Source of the DNA: Methylosarcina fibrata AML-C10
Lineage (GTDB): Bacteria > Pseudomonadota > Gammaproteobacteria > Methylococcales > Methylomonadaceae
Direction of reading: 5' to 3'
Length of the DNA: 64,000 bases
NCBI RefSeq assembly: GCF_000372865.1
Contig: NZ_KB889965.1
Coordinates: 1,660,990 to 1,724,989 of the forward strand
The notes beneath the pieces are model-generated. The model searched no databases. It was not told the origin of the DNA and was given only the letters and a program-made list of their open reading frames with translations. The translations under genes and the position numbers were made by a program. Positions 1 through 8,925 of this stretch are shown here, one piece after another (position 1 is the first letter of the stretch; the number at the start of each line of letters is the position of its first letter).

Positions 1-213
1 GGCGACATGATCAGGACGGGCGGGCTCGGTTTTCACTGCGCTCCCGATCAGGCATTCGGACGGCGCATCAGCCGGCTGAGACTGGCCGACGGAGAGCCGT
101 TGAGCGCCCGGAAACGGTATCAGGTCTCGGGCTGGGCTTCGGTAGGCGCCCCCACCGAAGGCCGGCCCGTCTACGACGTTCTGGCCGACTATTTAACCGG
201 CCAAAGCGATTGA
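1..213 (+). CDS. soxB: Thiosulfohydrolase SoxB, C-terminal fragment (cut by window edge)
   Basis: Frame 1 is open from the first base to a TGA at 211-213, giving about 70 C-terminal residues. The pattern GDMIRTGGL, a Cys-containing stretch, RISRLRL, then GxxLxxxKxYxVxGWA and a V(Y/W)DVLADYL ending matches my memory of the end of SoxB, the dimanganese 5'-nucleotidase-fold enzyme that hydrolyses sulfate off the SoxYZ carrier in periplasmic thiosulfate oxidation. The catalytic domain lies outside the window, so family membership rests on this tail alone; a related 5'-nucleotidase is the alternative. No other sox gene is visible downstream. Confidence 0.7.
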   Translation, partial: GDMIRTGGLGFHCAPDQAFGRRISRLRLADGEPLSARKRYQVSGWASVGAPTEGRPVYDVLADYLTGQSD

Positions 214-326
214 ATGATGCCGGCCGGCCCGATACTCGGGTAAAATAGCGCAAAACCGGCATGTCCAGGCTCTTCAGGGAGGACGGCATGCCCATGGAAG
301 GATTTTCCAATCGATGAATTTTCAAG

Positions 327-1466
327 ATGACTGACCGGACCGCCTACGACGACTTGCCGCCCTTGCTGGAGATCATCCAAAGGAATGGAGAAACCCATTG
401 CATCAAGTTATCGGGAAACTGGAATCTGCGGAATCTTTCGATGACCCCCGGTTTGCGCCGAAAGATCCGGCGCCATGCCTCCGATAAAACCGCGGTATGG
501 GATCTGACTTCCGTCAATCTACTGGATAATGGCTCCGCGTTAATCATCTGGCTGGCCTGGGGCGAACGATTTCCCGCCGGGCTGCGGATAAAACCCGAGC
601 ACCGGCGCATGTTGGAAAGCTGGCAGTCCCAGGCGGTTCCGCCTTCTCAGCCGGTGGTTCCTTTCGTCAAAGCCGTCGCCGGAACCTTTAACCGGGTGCT
701 CACGGATTTTTGGGAGCAGTTCGTCGGCTTGGTCGCGATGTGGGGCCAACTGATACTGGACCTGTTCTATTTAATCCTGCATCCCAGGGAAATTCCCTGG
801 CCGGAACTGTCGAACACGATATACGAATCGGGCGTCCGGGCGCTCGGCATCACCGCGCTGGTCGGTTTTTTGATCGGCATTGTCCTGAGCTATTTGTCCG
901 CGTTGCAGTTGCGCATGTTCGGAGCCGAGATCTACATCATCAACATTCTGGGACTGAGCATCATCCGCGAACTGGGCCCCCTGCTGGCGGCGATCCTGGT
1001 CGCCGGGCGGTCGGGTTCGGCGATGACCGCTCAAATCGGCATCATGCGCGTGACCGAGGAACTGGATGCACTGTCGGCGATGGGCATTTCCCATTCCTTG
1101 CGGCTGATTCTTCCAAAAGTCGCGGCGTTGATTCTCGTCCTGCCTTTGCTGACGGTGTGGACCAACGGCGCCGCGCTGCTCGGAGGCATGTTTTCGGCGC
1201 AAAACACGCTCGATATCAGTTATCAGCAATTTTTTCAAAAACTGCCGGATACGGTGCCTTTGGTCAACATTTTTATCGGCCTCGGCAAAAGCGCCGTTTT
1301 CGGCATGATGATTGCGCTGATCGCCTGCCATTTCGGTTTCCGCATCCAGCCCAATACGGAGAGCCTGGGCAACGAGACCACCAATTCAGTGGTCGCCGCG
1401 ATTACCGTCGTGATCATGGTCGATGCTTTGTTCGCGATACTGTTCATGGACGTGGGTATGCCATGA
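327..1466 (+). CDS. MlaE-type ABC transporter permease with N-terminal STAS-like region
   Basis: 379 residues. The first ~90 residues are soluble and resemble a STAS fold (compare MlaB: VWDLTSVNLLDNGSALIIWLAW). Residues ~150-379 form the MlaE/YrbE permease domain, with several hydrophobic helices and the conserved IIRELGPLLAAILVAGRSGS and MRVTEELDALSAMG stretches. MlaE permeases move phospholipids between inner membrane and MCE-protein partners to maintain the outer membrane. E. coli MlaB and MlaE are separate; here they appear fused. The stop overlaps the next ATG (ATGA), so the ATPase is translationally coupled. No strong Shine-Dalgarno sequence precedes this ATG. The exact substrate is not shown by sequence. 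Confidence 0.9.
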   Translation: MTDRTAYDDLPPLLEIIQRNGETHCIKLSGNWNLRNLSMTPGLRRKIRRHASDKTAVWDLTSVNLLDNGSALIIWLAWGERFPAGLRIKPEHRRMLESWQSQAVPPSQPVVPFVKAVAGTFNRVLTDFWEQFVGLVAMWGQLILDLFYLILHPREIPWPELSNTIYESGVRALGITALVGFLIGIVLSYLSALQLRMFGAEIYIINILGLSIIRELGPLLAAILVAGRSGSAMTAQIGIMRVTEELDALSAMGISHSLRLILPKVAALILVLPLLTVWTNGAALLGGMFSAQNTLDISYQQFFQKLPDTVPLVNIFIGLGKSAVFGMMIALIACHFGFRIQPNTESLGNETTNSVVAAITVVIMVDALFAILFMDVGMP

Positions 1467-2251
1467 CGGACGGGGAAGTCATTCGAATCGAGCACGTCTG
1501 GACCCGTTTCGGCAATAAAACGGTGCACAAGGACATCAACCTGGTTCTCGAACAAGGCGAAATACTGGGTCTGGTCGGCGCCTCCGGCAGCGGCAAGACG
1601 ACCTTGTTGCGGGAGATCATTGGGCTGCTTTCTCCCAGCGAAGGAGAAATCTTCGTTATGGGAAAATCCTTGAAAAACGTTGCCGCCGACCACGGCCAAC
1701 GGCTGAGAAGCAATTGCGGCGTATTATTTCAAAAAGGCGCCTTGTTCAGCGTGCTGAACGTGCTGGACAACATCGCCTTTCCGCTGCGGGAACTGGGCGT
1801 CGACGACGAGGAACTGATCCGGCGGCTGGTCTTCATGAAACTGGAAAAGGTCGGCCTGTCGCCGCACGATGCCTGGCTGAAACCGGCGGATTTGTCGGGA
1901 GGCATGATCAAACGGGTGGCTCTGGCGCGCACGATGATTCTGGAACCCGAACTCTTGCTGCTCGATGAGCCGACCTCGGGGCTCGATCCCATTTCCAGCG
2001 AGGATTTCGTCAAACTGTTGTCGGGGCTGCACCGGGACCTCAAGTTTACCGTGATGATGGTCACCCACGACCTGGACGTGCTGAGGGATTTATGCACGCA
2101 GGTGGCCGTGCTGGCGGATAATCGGCTGGTAGCTTTCGGCACGCTGTCCGACGTCTTGAACTGCCGTCATCCTTTTGTTGAACAGTTTTTTCACAATAAC
2201 CGCGCCGAAAGGGTATTTCGGTCTTACGAGGCATCAGATGGGCAAAAATAA
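1463..2251 (+). CDS. MlaF-type ABC transporter ATP-binding protein
   Basis: 262 residues starting at ATG 1463, which overlaps the permease stop by 4 nt. Walker A is GASGSGKTT (39-47), the Q-loop Gln is ~90, the signature LSGGM is 144-148, Walker B LLLLDEP is 164-170 and the switch His is in VTHDLD (~202). This is the ATPase that powers the Mla/Mce-type lipid transporter encoded around it. The longer open frame beginning at 710 is only the unused upstream frame inside the permease gene and should not be taken as the start. It overlaps the MCE gene by 14 nt, so the operon is tightly packed. Confidence 0.93.
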   Translation: MTDGEVIRIEHVWTRFGNKTVHKDINLVLEQGEILGLVGASGSGKTTLLREIIGLLSPSEGEIFVMGKSLKNVAADHGQRLRSNCGVLFQKGALFSVLNVLDNIAFPLRELGVDDEELIRRLVFMKLEKVGLSPHDAWLKPADLSGGMIKRVALARTMILEPELLLLDEPTSGLDPISSEDFVKLLSGLHRDLKFTVMMVTHDLDVLRDLCTQVAVLADNRLVAFGTLSDVLNCRHPFVEQFFHNNRAERVFRSYEASDGQK

Positions 2252-3152
2252 ACACGCGCTGATCACCGGTGTGTTTGTCATCGTTCTCCTAACCGTAACG
2301 GTATGGATCATTTACTGGATCGGCCATTTCGAACGTGAGCGCAATCTCTACGTGGTCTCCACCACGGAATCGGTCACCGGCCTCAATCCGGAATCGACGG
2401 TGTTTTACCGCGGCATTGCCGTGGGAAAAGTGCTCGAGATCCGGTTCGATCCGGAAAACTTCGGCATTATCCTGGTTCCTATCGAGATCGACAAAAACAT
2501 CGTTTTAACCAGAGGCGTTTTTGCGACGCTGCAACTGAAAGGAGTCACCGGTCTGACTCAGCTCCAACTGGAAGACTCGGGCGGCATTCAGGAAGTATTG
2601 CCGCCCGGCAACGATCCCATGAACCGCATTCCGTTGAAACCGTCGTTGACCGACAAATTGATGAGCTCCGGAGAGGAATTGCTCAAAAAAGCCGATTTCA
2701 TCATGACCCGGCTCAGTTCCTTGATGAACGAGGAAAACGAAAAAAACATCAGCGACATGCTGAGCAATCTGAAAAACTTGTCCGACAAGCTTGAACAATT
2801 GCAAAAAGGCGTGGACAAGGCGCTCGCCGAGGTTCCCGCTTTAACTTCCGACGCCAAAAAGACCCTGTCGTATATCAATGGGCTGGCCAGAGACCTGCAA
2901 GCTTTGAGCCATCAAGTGCAAACGCTCGGAGATAAAGCCCATCAACTGGCCGATACCGGCAGGACGACCGGCGATTTAGTGCTGCACAGTACCTTGCCGA
3001 AGGTCAACAAATTATTGAGCGAATTGCAGTCGGCCACCGAAGAAGTGAAACACGTGGCGGTCATGCTCGAAAACAATCCGCAGTCCCTGTTGCTGGGACC
3101 GCGCCGGCAGGAACCCGGACCCGGCGAACCCGGTTATGAGGAACCCCAATGA
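2238..3152 (+). CDS. MCE-domain (MlaD-like) lipid-binding protein
   Basis: 304 residues from ATG 2238 (MGKNKHALITG), which places the single N-terminal membrane anchor (~8-28) directly at the start. The MCE domain follows at ~40-120 (VTGLNPESTVFYRGIAVGKV, then a GVTGLTQLQLE segment). The C-terminal half (~150-285) is polar and helical, likely coiled coil, and the tail is Pro/Gly-rich. MCE proteins form hexameric rings anchored in the inner membrane that conduct lipids across the periplasm. An in-frame upstream ATG at 2175 lies inside the ATPase gene and gives a 21-residue extension without family character, so I reject it. It overlaps the lipoprotein gene by 4 nt. Confidence 0.9.
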   Translation: MGKNKHALITGVFVIVLLTVTVWIIYWIGHFERERNLYVVSTTESVTGLNPESTVFYRGIAVGKVLEIRFDPENFGIILVPIEIDKNIVLTRGVFATLQLKGVTGLTQLQLEDSGGIQEVLPPGNDPMNRIPLKPSLTDKLMSSGEELLKKADFIMTRLSSLMNEENEKNISDMLSNLKNLSDKLEQLQKGVDKALAEVPALTSDAKKTLSYINGLARDLQALSHQVQTLGDKAHQLADTGRTTGDLVLHSTLPKVNKLLSELQSATEEVKHVAVMLENNPQSLLLGPRRQEPGPGEPGYEEPQ

Positions 3153-3703
3153 GTTATTCATTCAGACTGTTGCTTTTTTTCACCATCCTGGTTTTTGCAG
3201 GGTGCACTCTGACGCCTGCTCAGCCCGCCCTGCATGACTTCGGCACAGGCCCAAGCCAATTCGGCAACCGGACGGCCTTTCGTTCCGATGTTACCGTCGA
3301 AGCTCCGAAATGGCTCCAGGACAATCGCATTCATTACCGCTTGCTGTACGCGGAGCCGACCCAGGTCAGATTCTACACGCTGGATCGATGGCTGGCACCG
3401 CCTTCGGAACTTCTGGAACAACAACTGAAATCCGGCGGACTTGACACTCGCTCTCCCTTAACCGTCAGACTGCTCGATTTTGAACAGCAATTCGAAGCTC
3501 CGCAAAAGGCTAAGGTGTTGATGCGTCTTGTCGTCGAAGCCTACACGCCCGACCGCCAGGTCATGACCCATTCACGCGAGTTCCGGTTCGAGCAGGTCTG
3601 CCCCACCCCGGACGCCAAAGGCGCGGTCAATGCCTTGGCAAAATTAAGCGTCAAGTCGGTCGAGCAGATTCGCTCCTGGCTCGACAGTTTAGCCGGTGAA
3701 TGA
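3149..3703 (+). CDS. ABC-type transport auxiliary lipoprotein (PqiC/YmbA-like)
   Basis: 184 residues. The N-terminus is a lipoprotein signal with lipobox VFAGC (lipidated Cys 19). The rest matches the general pattern of the ABC-type transport auxiliary lipoprotein family found at the end of MCE operons: WLQDNRIHYRLLY, then a W-containing PPSELLEQQL segment and a C-terminal amphipathic helix. Members sit on the inner face of the outer membrane and link MCE tunnels to it. The 4-nt overlap with the MCE gene supports co-translation. This is the last gene of the transporter operon; no MlaA or MlaC homologue lies nearby. Confidence 0.82.
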   Translation: MSYSFRLLLFFTILVFAGCTLTPAQPALHDFGTGPSQFGNRTAFRSDVTVEAPKWLQDNRIHYRLLYAEPTQVRFYTLDRWLAPPSELLEQQLKSGGLDTRSPLTVRLLDFEQQFEAPQKAKVLMRLVVEAYTPDRQVMTHSREFRFEQVCPTPDAKGAVNALAKLSVKSVEQIRSWLDSLAGE

Positions 3704-3743
3704 ACCCAAAGGCCGGTATTGAAAAACTGCGGGCAAAAAAATA

Positions 3744-3768
3744 CTCCCGGAGCCAAAGGCGCCGGGAG
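3744..3768 (+). terminator. GC-rich hairpin downstream of the MCE operon
   Basis: CTCCCGG-A-GCC pairs with GGC-G-CCGGGAG around an AAA loop: an 11-position stem with one internal mismatch. It lies 41 nt after the lipoprotein stop. No T-run follows, so it is either a Rho-assisted or RNA-protecting 3' structure, or part of the leader of the small ORF at 3825. Confidence 0.4.
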
Positions 3769-3824
3769 AAGCAGGGGATACAGTATGTTGAACCATTCTG
3801 TACTTTCACACGACGAGGAGGTGT

Positions 3825-3920
3825 ATGAAACTGATAAATCGGATGGCTGAGCGTGACAGCATCCATTCAATAATGAATCTATCATTAGCAAATAATTATA
3901 AATATGCCACCCATTGTTGA
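3825..3920 (+). CDS. Possible small ORF (31 aa), unknown
   Basis: ATG 3825 is preceded by GAGGAGG three to four bases upstream, a near-perfect Shine-Dalgarno sequence, and opens a 31-codon frame ending at TGA 3918-3920. The product begins MKLINRMAERDSIHSIM and ends with a Cys. It resembles no family I know. Support is only the ribosome-binding site and the position behind a hairpin in an otherwise empty region; it may be a chance ORF. Confidence 0.25.
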   Translation: MKLINRMAERDSIHSIMNLSLANNYKYATHC

Positions 3921-4065
3921 CAAGATTCAAAATTATCAACTAATTATTTCTTTTTTATTAACAATAATCCCGCTCATCCTCTCCAGGAATCATCACTCCG
4001 ATCCTCGGCCGTTTTCGTTCAGAACCGGGCACAGAAAGGATCATGGCCCGGAAGCCACATCCTGA

Positions 4066-4368
4066 CTATCCGGATTTTGCCTGCTGCTTTCGCTCATAGG
4101 CGGCCAGTTGCTCAGCCGTGGCTTCCCGCTGAAACTTATCCCGCCATTCACGATAAGGCATTCCATAAATGATCTCTCTGGCTTGCTCGTAATCCATGAC
4201 GATGCCCCGCTCCTCCGCAGCCGCCGTATACCATTTCGCCAGACAATTCCTGCAAAAATCGGCCAGGATCATCAAATCGATATTCTGAACCTCGGTATGC
4301 TGCCGTAAATGCTCGACCAACCTTCTGAAAACGGCGGCCTCCAACTCAATCCGATCGTCTTTATTCAT
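4066..4368 (-). CDS. DUF1244 family protein
   Basis: 100 residues from the ATG at 4368 (MNKDDRIELEAAVFRRL). The start is chosen because GGAGG sits 7 nt upstream; a further in-frame ATG at 4413 would only add 15 unconserved residues. The sequence VQNIDLMILADFCRNCLAKWY, followed by AREIIYGMPYREW, is the hallmark of the small DUF1244 family of proteobacteria, with two conserved Cys in CRNC. Function is unknown. It stands alone, convergent with the MCE operon. Confidence 0.85.
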   Translation of the reverse strand: MNKDDRIELEAAVFRRLVEHLRQHTEVQNIDLMILADFCRNCLAKWYTAAAEERGIVMDYEQAREIIYGMPYREWRDKFQREATAEQLAAYERKQQAKSG

Positions 4369-5025
4369 CGCTATCCTCCGTAAATTCAATTCATTCCAGG
4401 CAGAAACGCACATCGAAACATGTACATTTCCGCATTAACATTTTATAATTCGACATTCGCCGTATCCGTTAAGAGTCTGGCTTGTATAATATAAACGAGT
4501 GGAATGGCGGCTATGGATTTATTTTTGTTTCCGACCGGATGCTTTTTTTAAATCTCGACCCCATCCTTGTTAAAACTGAAACGGAATCGGATCAAAGGAA
4601 ATCCGGCGCGGTTCGGGATACTGCTTCAGAACGTGCGTTTTCTCCCAAACAATCATTGCCAGCTTTTAATCTGACGAACGCGATTTCCGCTTGATCGTAC
4701 GACGTGCACAAGCCTCCGATGATAAGGAGATTGTCGAAGTTCATTCTGTGCCGGCTCATCGCCGACAGCTTCCATTATGCCATTCACAACTTTCCAGTAG
4801 GATTCGAGAATAGAATGATGAATTATTCCAGCCGGCGGACTAGCCAGCAGCGGATCATATAGGTTAAGGTATGCCATCTGTTTTCCCGGCGTTCCTGCTC
4901 CACTCAATGCCGACTAAAAAGCACGCAAACGCAACGAATTTCATCGCCATTTCGTTTTTTCTGAAGGTTTCTCCGCTATTTGCTGCGGCAACGAATTTTA
5001 TGGCCTGACCACCACTTCCAAACTC
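4369..5025. other. Intergenic region upstream of yciB
   Basis: 657 bases. An extended -10-like element (TGTATAAT) lies at ~4483-4490 on the + strand without a good -35. AACGAA...TTCGTT followed by a T-run at 4933-4960 could be a weak + strand terminator. A minus-strand open frame (4653-4877, starting MAYLNLYDPLLASP) looks somewhat protein-like but has no recognisable family and a weak ribosome-binding site. Nothing here can be called with confidence. Confidence 0.5.
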
Positions 5026-5562
5026 ATGAATCAGTTTTTTGAATTTTTTCCCATTCTATTATTTTTTCTTACTTACAAATTCTATGACATTTATGTTGCC
5101 ACCGGCGTGGTGATTGCAGCGACTTTAGTCCAGGTCGTCTATAGCTGGTTCCGACACAAGACGATTGGGGTCATGCAGTGGATTACGCTGGCGTTGGTGA
5201 TCGTCATGGGCAGCGCCACCATTTATTTGCATGATGAACAATTCATCAAATGGAAGCTGTCCATTGTCGAATGGTTGTTTGGCCTTGTTTTCCTGGGCAG
5301 CCAGTTCATCGGAAAAAAACCCGTCGTTGAAAGAATGTTGTCGGGCAGTTTAACGCTGCCCGCCGTCATTTGGAAACGCCTGAATCTGATGTGGGCGATT
5401 TTTTTTATCGGCGTCGGCTTCATCAACGTCTACGTCATGTACAACTATACCACCGACGACTGGGTTACCTTCAAAACCTTCGGCGTGCCGGGCTTGATGA
5501 TCATGTTCATTCTGGTGCAGATGGCGCTGATCTACAAACACATCCCGGAAACCAAGGAATAG
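5026..5562 (+). CDS. yciB: Inner-membrane protein YciB (septation protein A family)
   Basis: 178 residues with about five to six hydrophobic helices. The start MNQFFEFFPILLFFLTYK, the motif GSATIYLHDEQFIKWKLS and the segment WAIFFIGVGFINVYVMYNYTTDDWVTFKTFG are characteristic of YciB/IspZ. The protein is an inner-membrane factor linked to cell-envelope and septum synthesis; its molecular activity is not established. Length matches the family (~180). It begins the yciB-yciI-bolA-ppiC block, a common arrangement in gammaproteobacteria. No clear Shine-Dalgarno sequence is visible before the ATG. Confidence 0.93.
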   Translation: MNQFFEFFPILLFFLTYKFYDIYVATGVVIAATLVQVVYSWFRHKTIGVMQWITLALVIVMGSATIYLHDEQFIKWKLSIVEWLFGLVFLGSQFIGKKPVVERMLSGSLTLPAVIWKRLNLMWAIFFIGVGFINVYVMYNYTTDDWVTFKTFGVPGLMIMFILVQMALIYKHIPETKE

Positions 5563-5679
5563 CGGCGCTGCGCTCTTCTGTGGAGAAAACAGGAGGGCGC
5601 TCGAAGCACAAAGCAATTCGTAAGCATGGCTGAATAAGCCTTTTTTATAACCCAACAGTTAACTGCAAGGTCCCTGCCC

Positions 5680-5982
5680 GTGTTATATGCCATTATCAGC
5701 GAAGACGTAAAAGAAAGTCTGCCGAAACGGTTGTCCGTCCGGCCGAAACACCTGGCCCGGCTCCAGATGCTCCAGGAGGCCGGAAGACTGGTCCTGGCCG
5801 GCCCTCATCCGGCGATCGACTGCGAGAATCCGGGAGAGGCCGGATTCAGCGGCAGCCTTGTCGTGGCCGAATTCGACAGCCTGGAGGCGGCGCAACAATG
5901 GGCCGATCTCGACCCCTACGTCGAAGCGGGCGTCTATGCCAAAGTCACCGTCAAACCATTCAAACAGGTCTTTCCCCAATGA
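5680..5982 (+). CDS. yciI: YciI family protein
   Basis: 100 residues beginning with GTG (read as M), followed by [12 protein letters not shown]. It is clearly Yci[31 protein letters not shown], then [29 protein letters not shown] and VKPFKQVFP at the end. YciI has a ferredoxin-like fold of the YCII/DGPF superfamily; its reaction is not established. The stop overlaps the bolA start (ATGA), so the two are co-translated. The GTG is preferred because family members start exactly here. Confidence 0.93.
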   Translation: MLYAIISEDVKESLPKRLSVRPKHLARLQMLQEAGRLVLAGPHPAIDCENPGEAGFSGSLVVAEFDSLEAAQQWADLDPYVEAGVYAKVTVKPFKQVFPQ

Positions 5983-6245
5983 CATCCCAACTCATCAAAC
6001 AATTATTAACCGATGCGTTAAAGCCGGAAGTACTGGAAATCATCGACCACAGCGCGGCGCATGCCGGCCATGCCGGAGCGCAACAAGGCGGCGGGCACTA
6101 TCACGTAACGATCGTATCGGAAGCATTCGAAGGAAAATCGATGGTGCAAAGACACCAATTAATTTACCAAGCATTAGGAGACTTAATGAAACAACAAATC
6201 CATGCCTTAGGCATTAACGCCCTTTCACCGTCAGAAAAAAACTAA
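5979..6245 (+). CDS. bolA: BolA family protein
   Basis: 88 residues from ATG 5979 ([17 protein letters not shown]). The segment [32 protein letters not shown] is the BolA/IbaG core, with the conserved His in HYHV and the F-x-G-K-x-x-V-x-R-H motif. BolA proteins pair with monothiol glutaredoxins in Fe-S handling and can act as morphology or stress regulators. The start overlaps yciI by 4 nt. A longer frame from 5898 lies within yciI and is not used. Confidence 0.92.
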   Translation: MTSQLIKQLLTDALKPEVLEIIDHSAAHAGHAGAQQGGGHYHVTIVSEAFEGKSMVQRHQLIYQALGDLMKQQIHALGINALSPSEKN

Positions 6246-6257
6246 AGGAATCCATCC

Positions 6258-7319
6258 ATGAAAAAAACCGTTATCCCGTTCCTTGTTGCAGGCTCCGTCT
6301 GGCTTGCCGGTTGCCAGCAGAACGCCCCCGAAACCGAAAGCTCCGTCAGCACCGCACCGACGACTCCGATCATCAAAAAAGAAGATGCGGCCGCCGAAGT
6401 CAACGGACAATACATCAGTAAAGCCGCGCTCGCCGACCTGGAAAAAGAAATTTCCGAACGCAGCCACGGCCAGACCTTTCCGAAAGAAAAGCTGCTCGAA
6501 GAGTTGATCCAACGTGAATTGCTGGTGCAGGATGCGCTGAAAAAGCAGTTGGACAAATCCCCCGAATATCTGCAACAGCTTGAAAAAACCAAAAAAGCCT
6601 TATTGACCCAGGCCGATCTGCAAAATTTCCTGAAGGCCAATCCCGTCACCGACGCCGAAATAAAGGCGGAGTACGACAGCAAAGTGGCTGCGGAAACCGG
6701 CACCGAATATAAAGCCCGACACATTCTGGTCAAGACCGAAAAAGAAGCCAAAAAACTGATTGCAGACCTCGACAAAGGGGCCGATTTTGCCACTTTAGCC
6801 AATAAGTACTCTCTGGATGCGAAAGAATCGCAAAACGGCGGCGACTTGGGCTGGTTTGTCGCAAGTCAGATGGTTCCGCCTTTTTCGGATGCGGTCAGCA
6901 AGCTTGAAAACGGCAAATATACGAAAACGCCCGTACAGACTCAATTCGGCTGGCACGTCATTCTGAGGGAAGACTCCCGCGCGCAAGTGCCGCCTCCGCT
7001 GGAATCGGTCAAAGACCAACTGATGCCTTATCTGCAACGGCAAAAAGTTCAAAAAATGATTGAGGACCTGCGCAAACAGGCCAAAGTCGAAGTGCTGGTG
7101 CCTCTGACCGAAGAAAAGCCTAAAGAAACCGCAGCGCCTGCGGTAGAGCCGGCCCAACCGGAAGCCGCCGGCGAACCGGCTCAGGAGCCTGAAAAAGCGG
7201 CGGACCCGGAAAATAAAGCCGCTCCGGAAGCAGCAACTCCGGCCGAAGAAGCCAAACCCGAAGAGAAAAAATCGGAAAAAGCCGAACCGGAAGTCGAAAA
7301 AACCAAAGCTAAAAAATAG
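6258..7319 (+). CDS. Lipoprotein parvulin-type peptidyl-prolyl isomerase
   Basis: 353 residues. The signal ends in lipobox LAGC (lipidated Cys 19). A SurA_N-like helical region spans ~45-135 and a parvulin rotamase domain ~148-245 (ARHILVKTEKEA, then GGDLGWF, PPFSDAV and QFGWHVILRED). Such proteins assist folding of exported proteins in the periplasm. The last ~75 residues are a low-complexity Ala/Glu/Pro/Lys tail, unusual for PpiC and likely a flexible linker to the envelope. It lies 12 nt after bolA, preceded by AAAGGAA, so it is in the same operon. Confidence 0.9.
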   Translation: MKKTVIPFLVAGSVWLAGCQQNAPETESSVSTAPTTPIIKKEDAAAEVNGQYISKAALADLEKEISERSHGQTFPKEKLLEELIQRELLVQDALKKQLDKSPEYLQQLEKTKKALLTQADLQNFLKANPVTDAEIKAEYDSKVAAETGTEYKARHILVKTEKEAKKLIADLDKGADFATLANKYSLDAKESQNGGDLGWFVASQMVPPFSDAVSKLENGKYTKTPVQTQFGWHVILREDSRAQVPPPLESVKDQLMPYLQRQKVQKMIEDLRKQAKVEVLVPLTEEKPKETAAPAVEPAQPEAAGEPAQEPEKAADPENKAAPEAATPAEEAKPEEKKSEKAEPEVEKTKAKK

Positions 7320-7327
7320 CAGTGCCG

Positions 7328-7356
7328 GTTGGGTTGCATGCTTTTTGCAACCCAAC
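7328..7356 (+). terminator. Perfect 11-bp hairpin after the parvulin gene
   Basis: GTTGGGTTGCA pairs with TGCAACCCAAC around a 7-base loop, 8 nt after the stop. No T-run follows on either strand, so it is probably a Rho-assisted or 3'-stabilising structure, serving the + strand operon and perhaps also the convergent symporter gene. Confidence 0.5.
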
Positions 7357-7551
7357 ATTCCCCCTGCGCCAACCTCAACCTACCCTGTCTTTGTAGACGG
7401 TTGTCCTGCAAACCGGGCACGGAAACGCGTCGCCTGGTCGACCTCGCTCCTCATTCAAAATCTCAACCTTCCTGGCAAGAACGGCAATCCCGAAGATCGA
7501 TAGCGGCGATTTCTCCGTGTTCACCGCAGCCGTATTGACAGGCTTCCCGAA

Positions 7552-8925
7552 TTAACCGGGCTCCGACTCTTCGCTCAAACGTTGCTTACTCTGTGACTGA
7601 TTTCCGGATTTAAAATAACGGTCCGTTTCCTGCTTGACCACTCTGGACAGCCACAGCAGCCCGATCAGATTGGGTATCGCCATCATGCCGTTCATCAGAT
7701 CGGAAAAATTCCAGACGAATTCCAGATTCATCATCGCGCCGACCATGACCATGACGATAAACACAATGCGATACGGACGTATGGCGCGCGGCCCCAGCAA
7801 ATATTCAATCGCCTTCTCGCCGTAATAATTCCAGCCGATCAGCGTCGAATAGGCAAACAACGCCGTCGCGAGCGCCACGATCATTTCGCCCGGGCTTCCC
7901 AGCGTTTCTCCGAAAGTGGCGCTGGTCAACTGGCCGGCGCTGACGCCTTGCGTCCAGGATTGGCCGGTCAGAATCACCAGCGCCGTCATCGAACAGACCA
8001 CGAGCGTATCGATGAAGGTCTGGGTCATGCTGACCAGTGCCTGTTTGACCGGATCCTGAGTGCGCGCGGCCGCGGCGGCGATCGGCGCAGAACCCAGTCC
8101 CGATTCGTTGGAAAAAACCCCGCGCGCCACTCCGTAACGCATGGCCGACGCCATGGTCGCTCCGGCAAAGCCGCCGGTGGCGGCAGTCGGCGCAAACGCA
8201 TGCTGGAAAATCAGCGCCAAAGCCTCGGGAATCTCGGCCGCGTTCAGCGCCAGCACCGTCAGCGACGAGCCGACATAGCCGACGATCATGAACGGCACCA
8301 GAAACGACGTGAATTTACCGATAGAGCGGATGCCGCCCAAAATCACCAGCGCGGTCAACAGCATCAGAATGACGCCGGTCACCCACGGCTCGACGTGAAA
8401 GGAAGTTTCCAGTATTTTCGCGGTGGAATTGGCCTGGGTCATGTTGCCGATGCCGAACGTCGCCAGCGCGGTAAATACCGCGAACAGGCCACCCAGCCAG
8501 GGCAGTCCCACGCCCTTGGCCAGATAATACATCGGACCGCCGCGCATGCCGTACTCTCCCCTTTCCCGGTACTTGACCGCCAGCACCGCTTCCGAATACT
8601 TGGTCACCATCCCGACCAGACCGGTCATCCACATCCAGAAGACCGCCCCCGGCCCGCCCAGACTGATCGCGGTCGCAACGCCGACGATGTTGCCGATGCC
8701 GACGGTGGCCGCCAAGGCGGTCATTAAGGCGGCAAAATGGCTGATGTCGCCGTCGCGGCAGTGTTCTTTAAGAAAAATCAGACGGAACGCCAAAGGCAGC
8801 GCCCGGAACTGCAAGCCTTTCAGCAAAACGGTCAGATACAGTCCCGTCCCTACCAGCAGGATCAGCATCGGCGGTCCCCACACCCAACCCGATACCGTGG
8901 CTATCGCCGATTCGATGGCGTTCAT
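7552..8925 (-). CDS. Sodium:alanine/glycine symporter (AgcS family)
   Basis: 457 residues, ~10-11 membrane helices, standard length. The family signature [21 protein letters not shown] is present, with [23 protein letters not shown] and [17 protein letters not shown] as further conserved blocks. The family imports alanine or glycine with Na+. The exact amino acid cannot be read from sequence. It lies 150 nt downstream of fumarase on the same strand; the ribosome-binding site GGAG is 8 nt before the ATG. The C-terminal tail is hydrophilic and variable. Confidence 0.92.
   Translation of the reverse strand: MNAIESAIATVSGWVWGPPMLILLVGTGLYLTVLLKGLQFRALPLAFRLIFLKEHCRDGDISHFAALMTALAATVGIGNIVGVATAISLGGPGAVFWMWMTGLVGMVTKYSEAVLAVKYRERGEYGMRGGPMYYLAKGVGLPWLGGLFAVFTALATFGIGNMTQANSTAKILETSFHVEPWVTGVILMLLTALVILGGIRSIGKFTSFLVPFMIVGYVGSSLTVLALNAAEIPEALALIFQHAFAPTAATGGFAGATMASAMRYGVARGVFSNESGLGSAPIAAAAARTQDPVKQALVSMTQTFIDTLVVCSMTALVILTGQSWTQGVSAGQLTSATFGETLGSPGEMIVALATALFAYSTLIGWNYYGEKAIEYLLGPRAIRPYRIVFIVMVMVGAMMNLEFVWNFSDLMNGMMAIPNLIGLLWLSRVVKQETDRYFKSGNQSQSKQRLSEESEPG

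Larger units (their letters stand above)
3704..4065. other. Intergenic region after the MCE operon
   Basis: 362 bases between the lipoprotein gene (+) and the DUF1244 gene (-). It holds a strong GC-rich hairpin (3744-3768) and a possible 31-codon ORF with a good ribosome-binding site (3825-3920). The rest is AT-rich (3880-3970) without a recognisable element. Confidence 0.6.

Noticed and set aside
710..1462. Upstream extension of the MlaF frame
   Set aside because: It overlaps the permease gene throughout; the ATG at 1463 gives the correct family length.
4653..4877. Minus-strand open frame of ~75 codons (MAYLNLYDPLLASP...)
   Set aside because: Looks mildly protein-like but has no family, a weak ribosome-binding site and lies in a low-information region; kept only as a remark.
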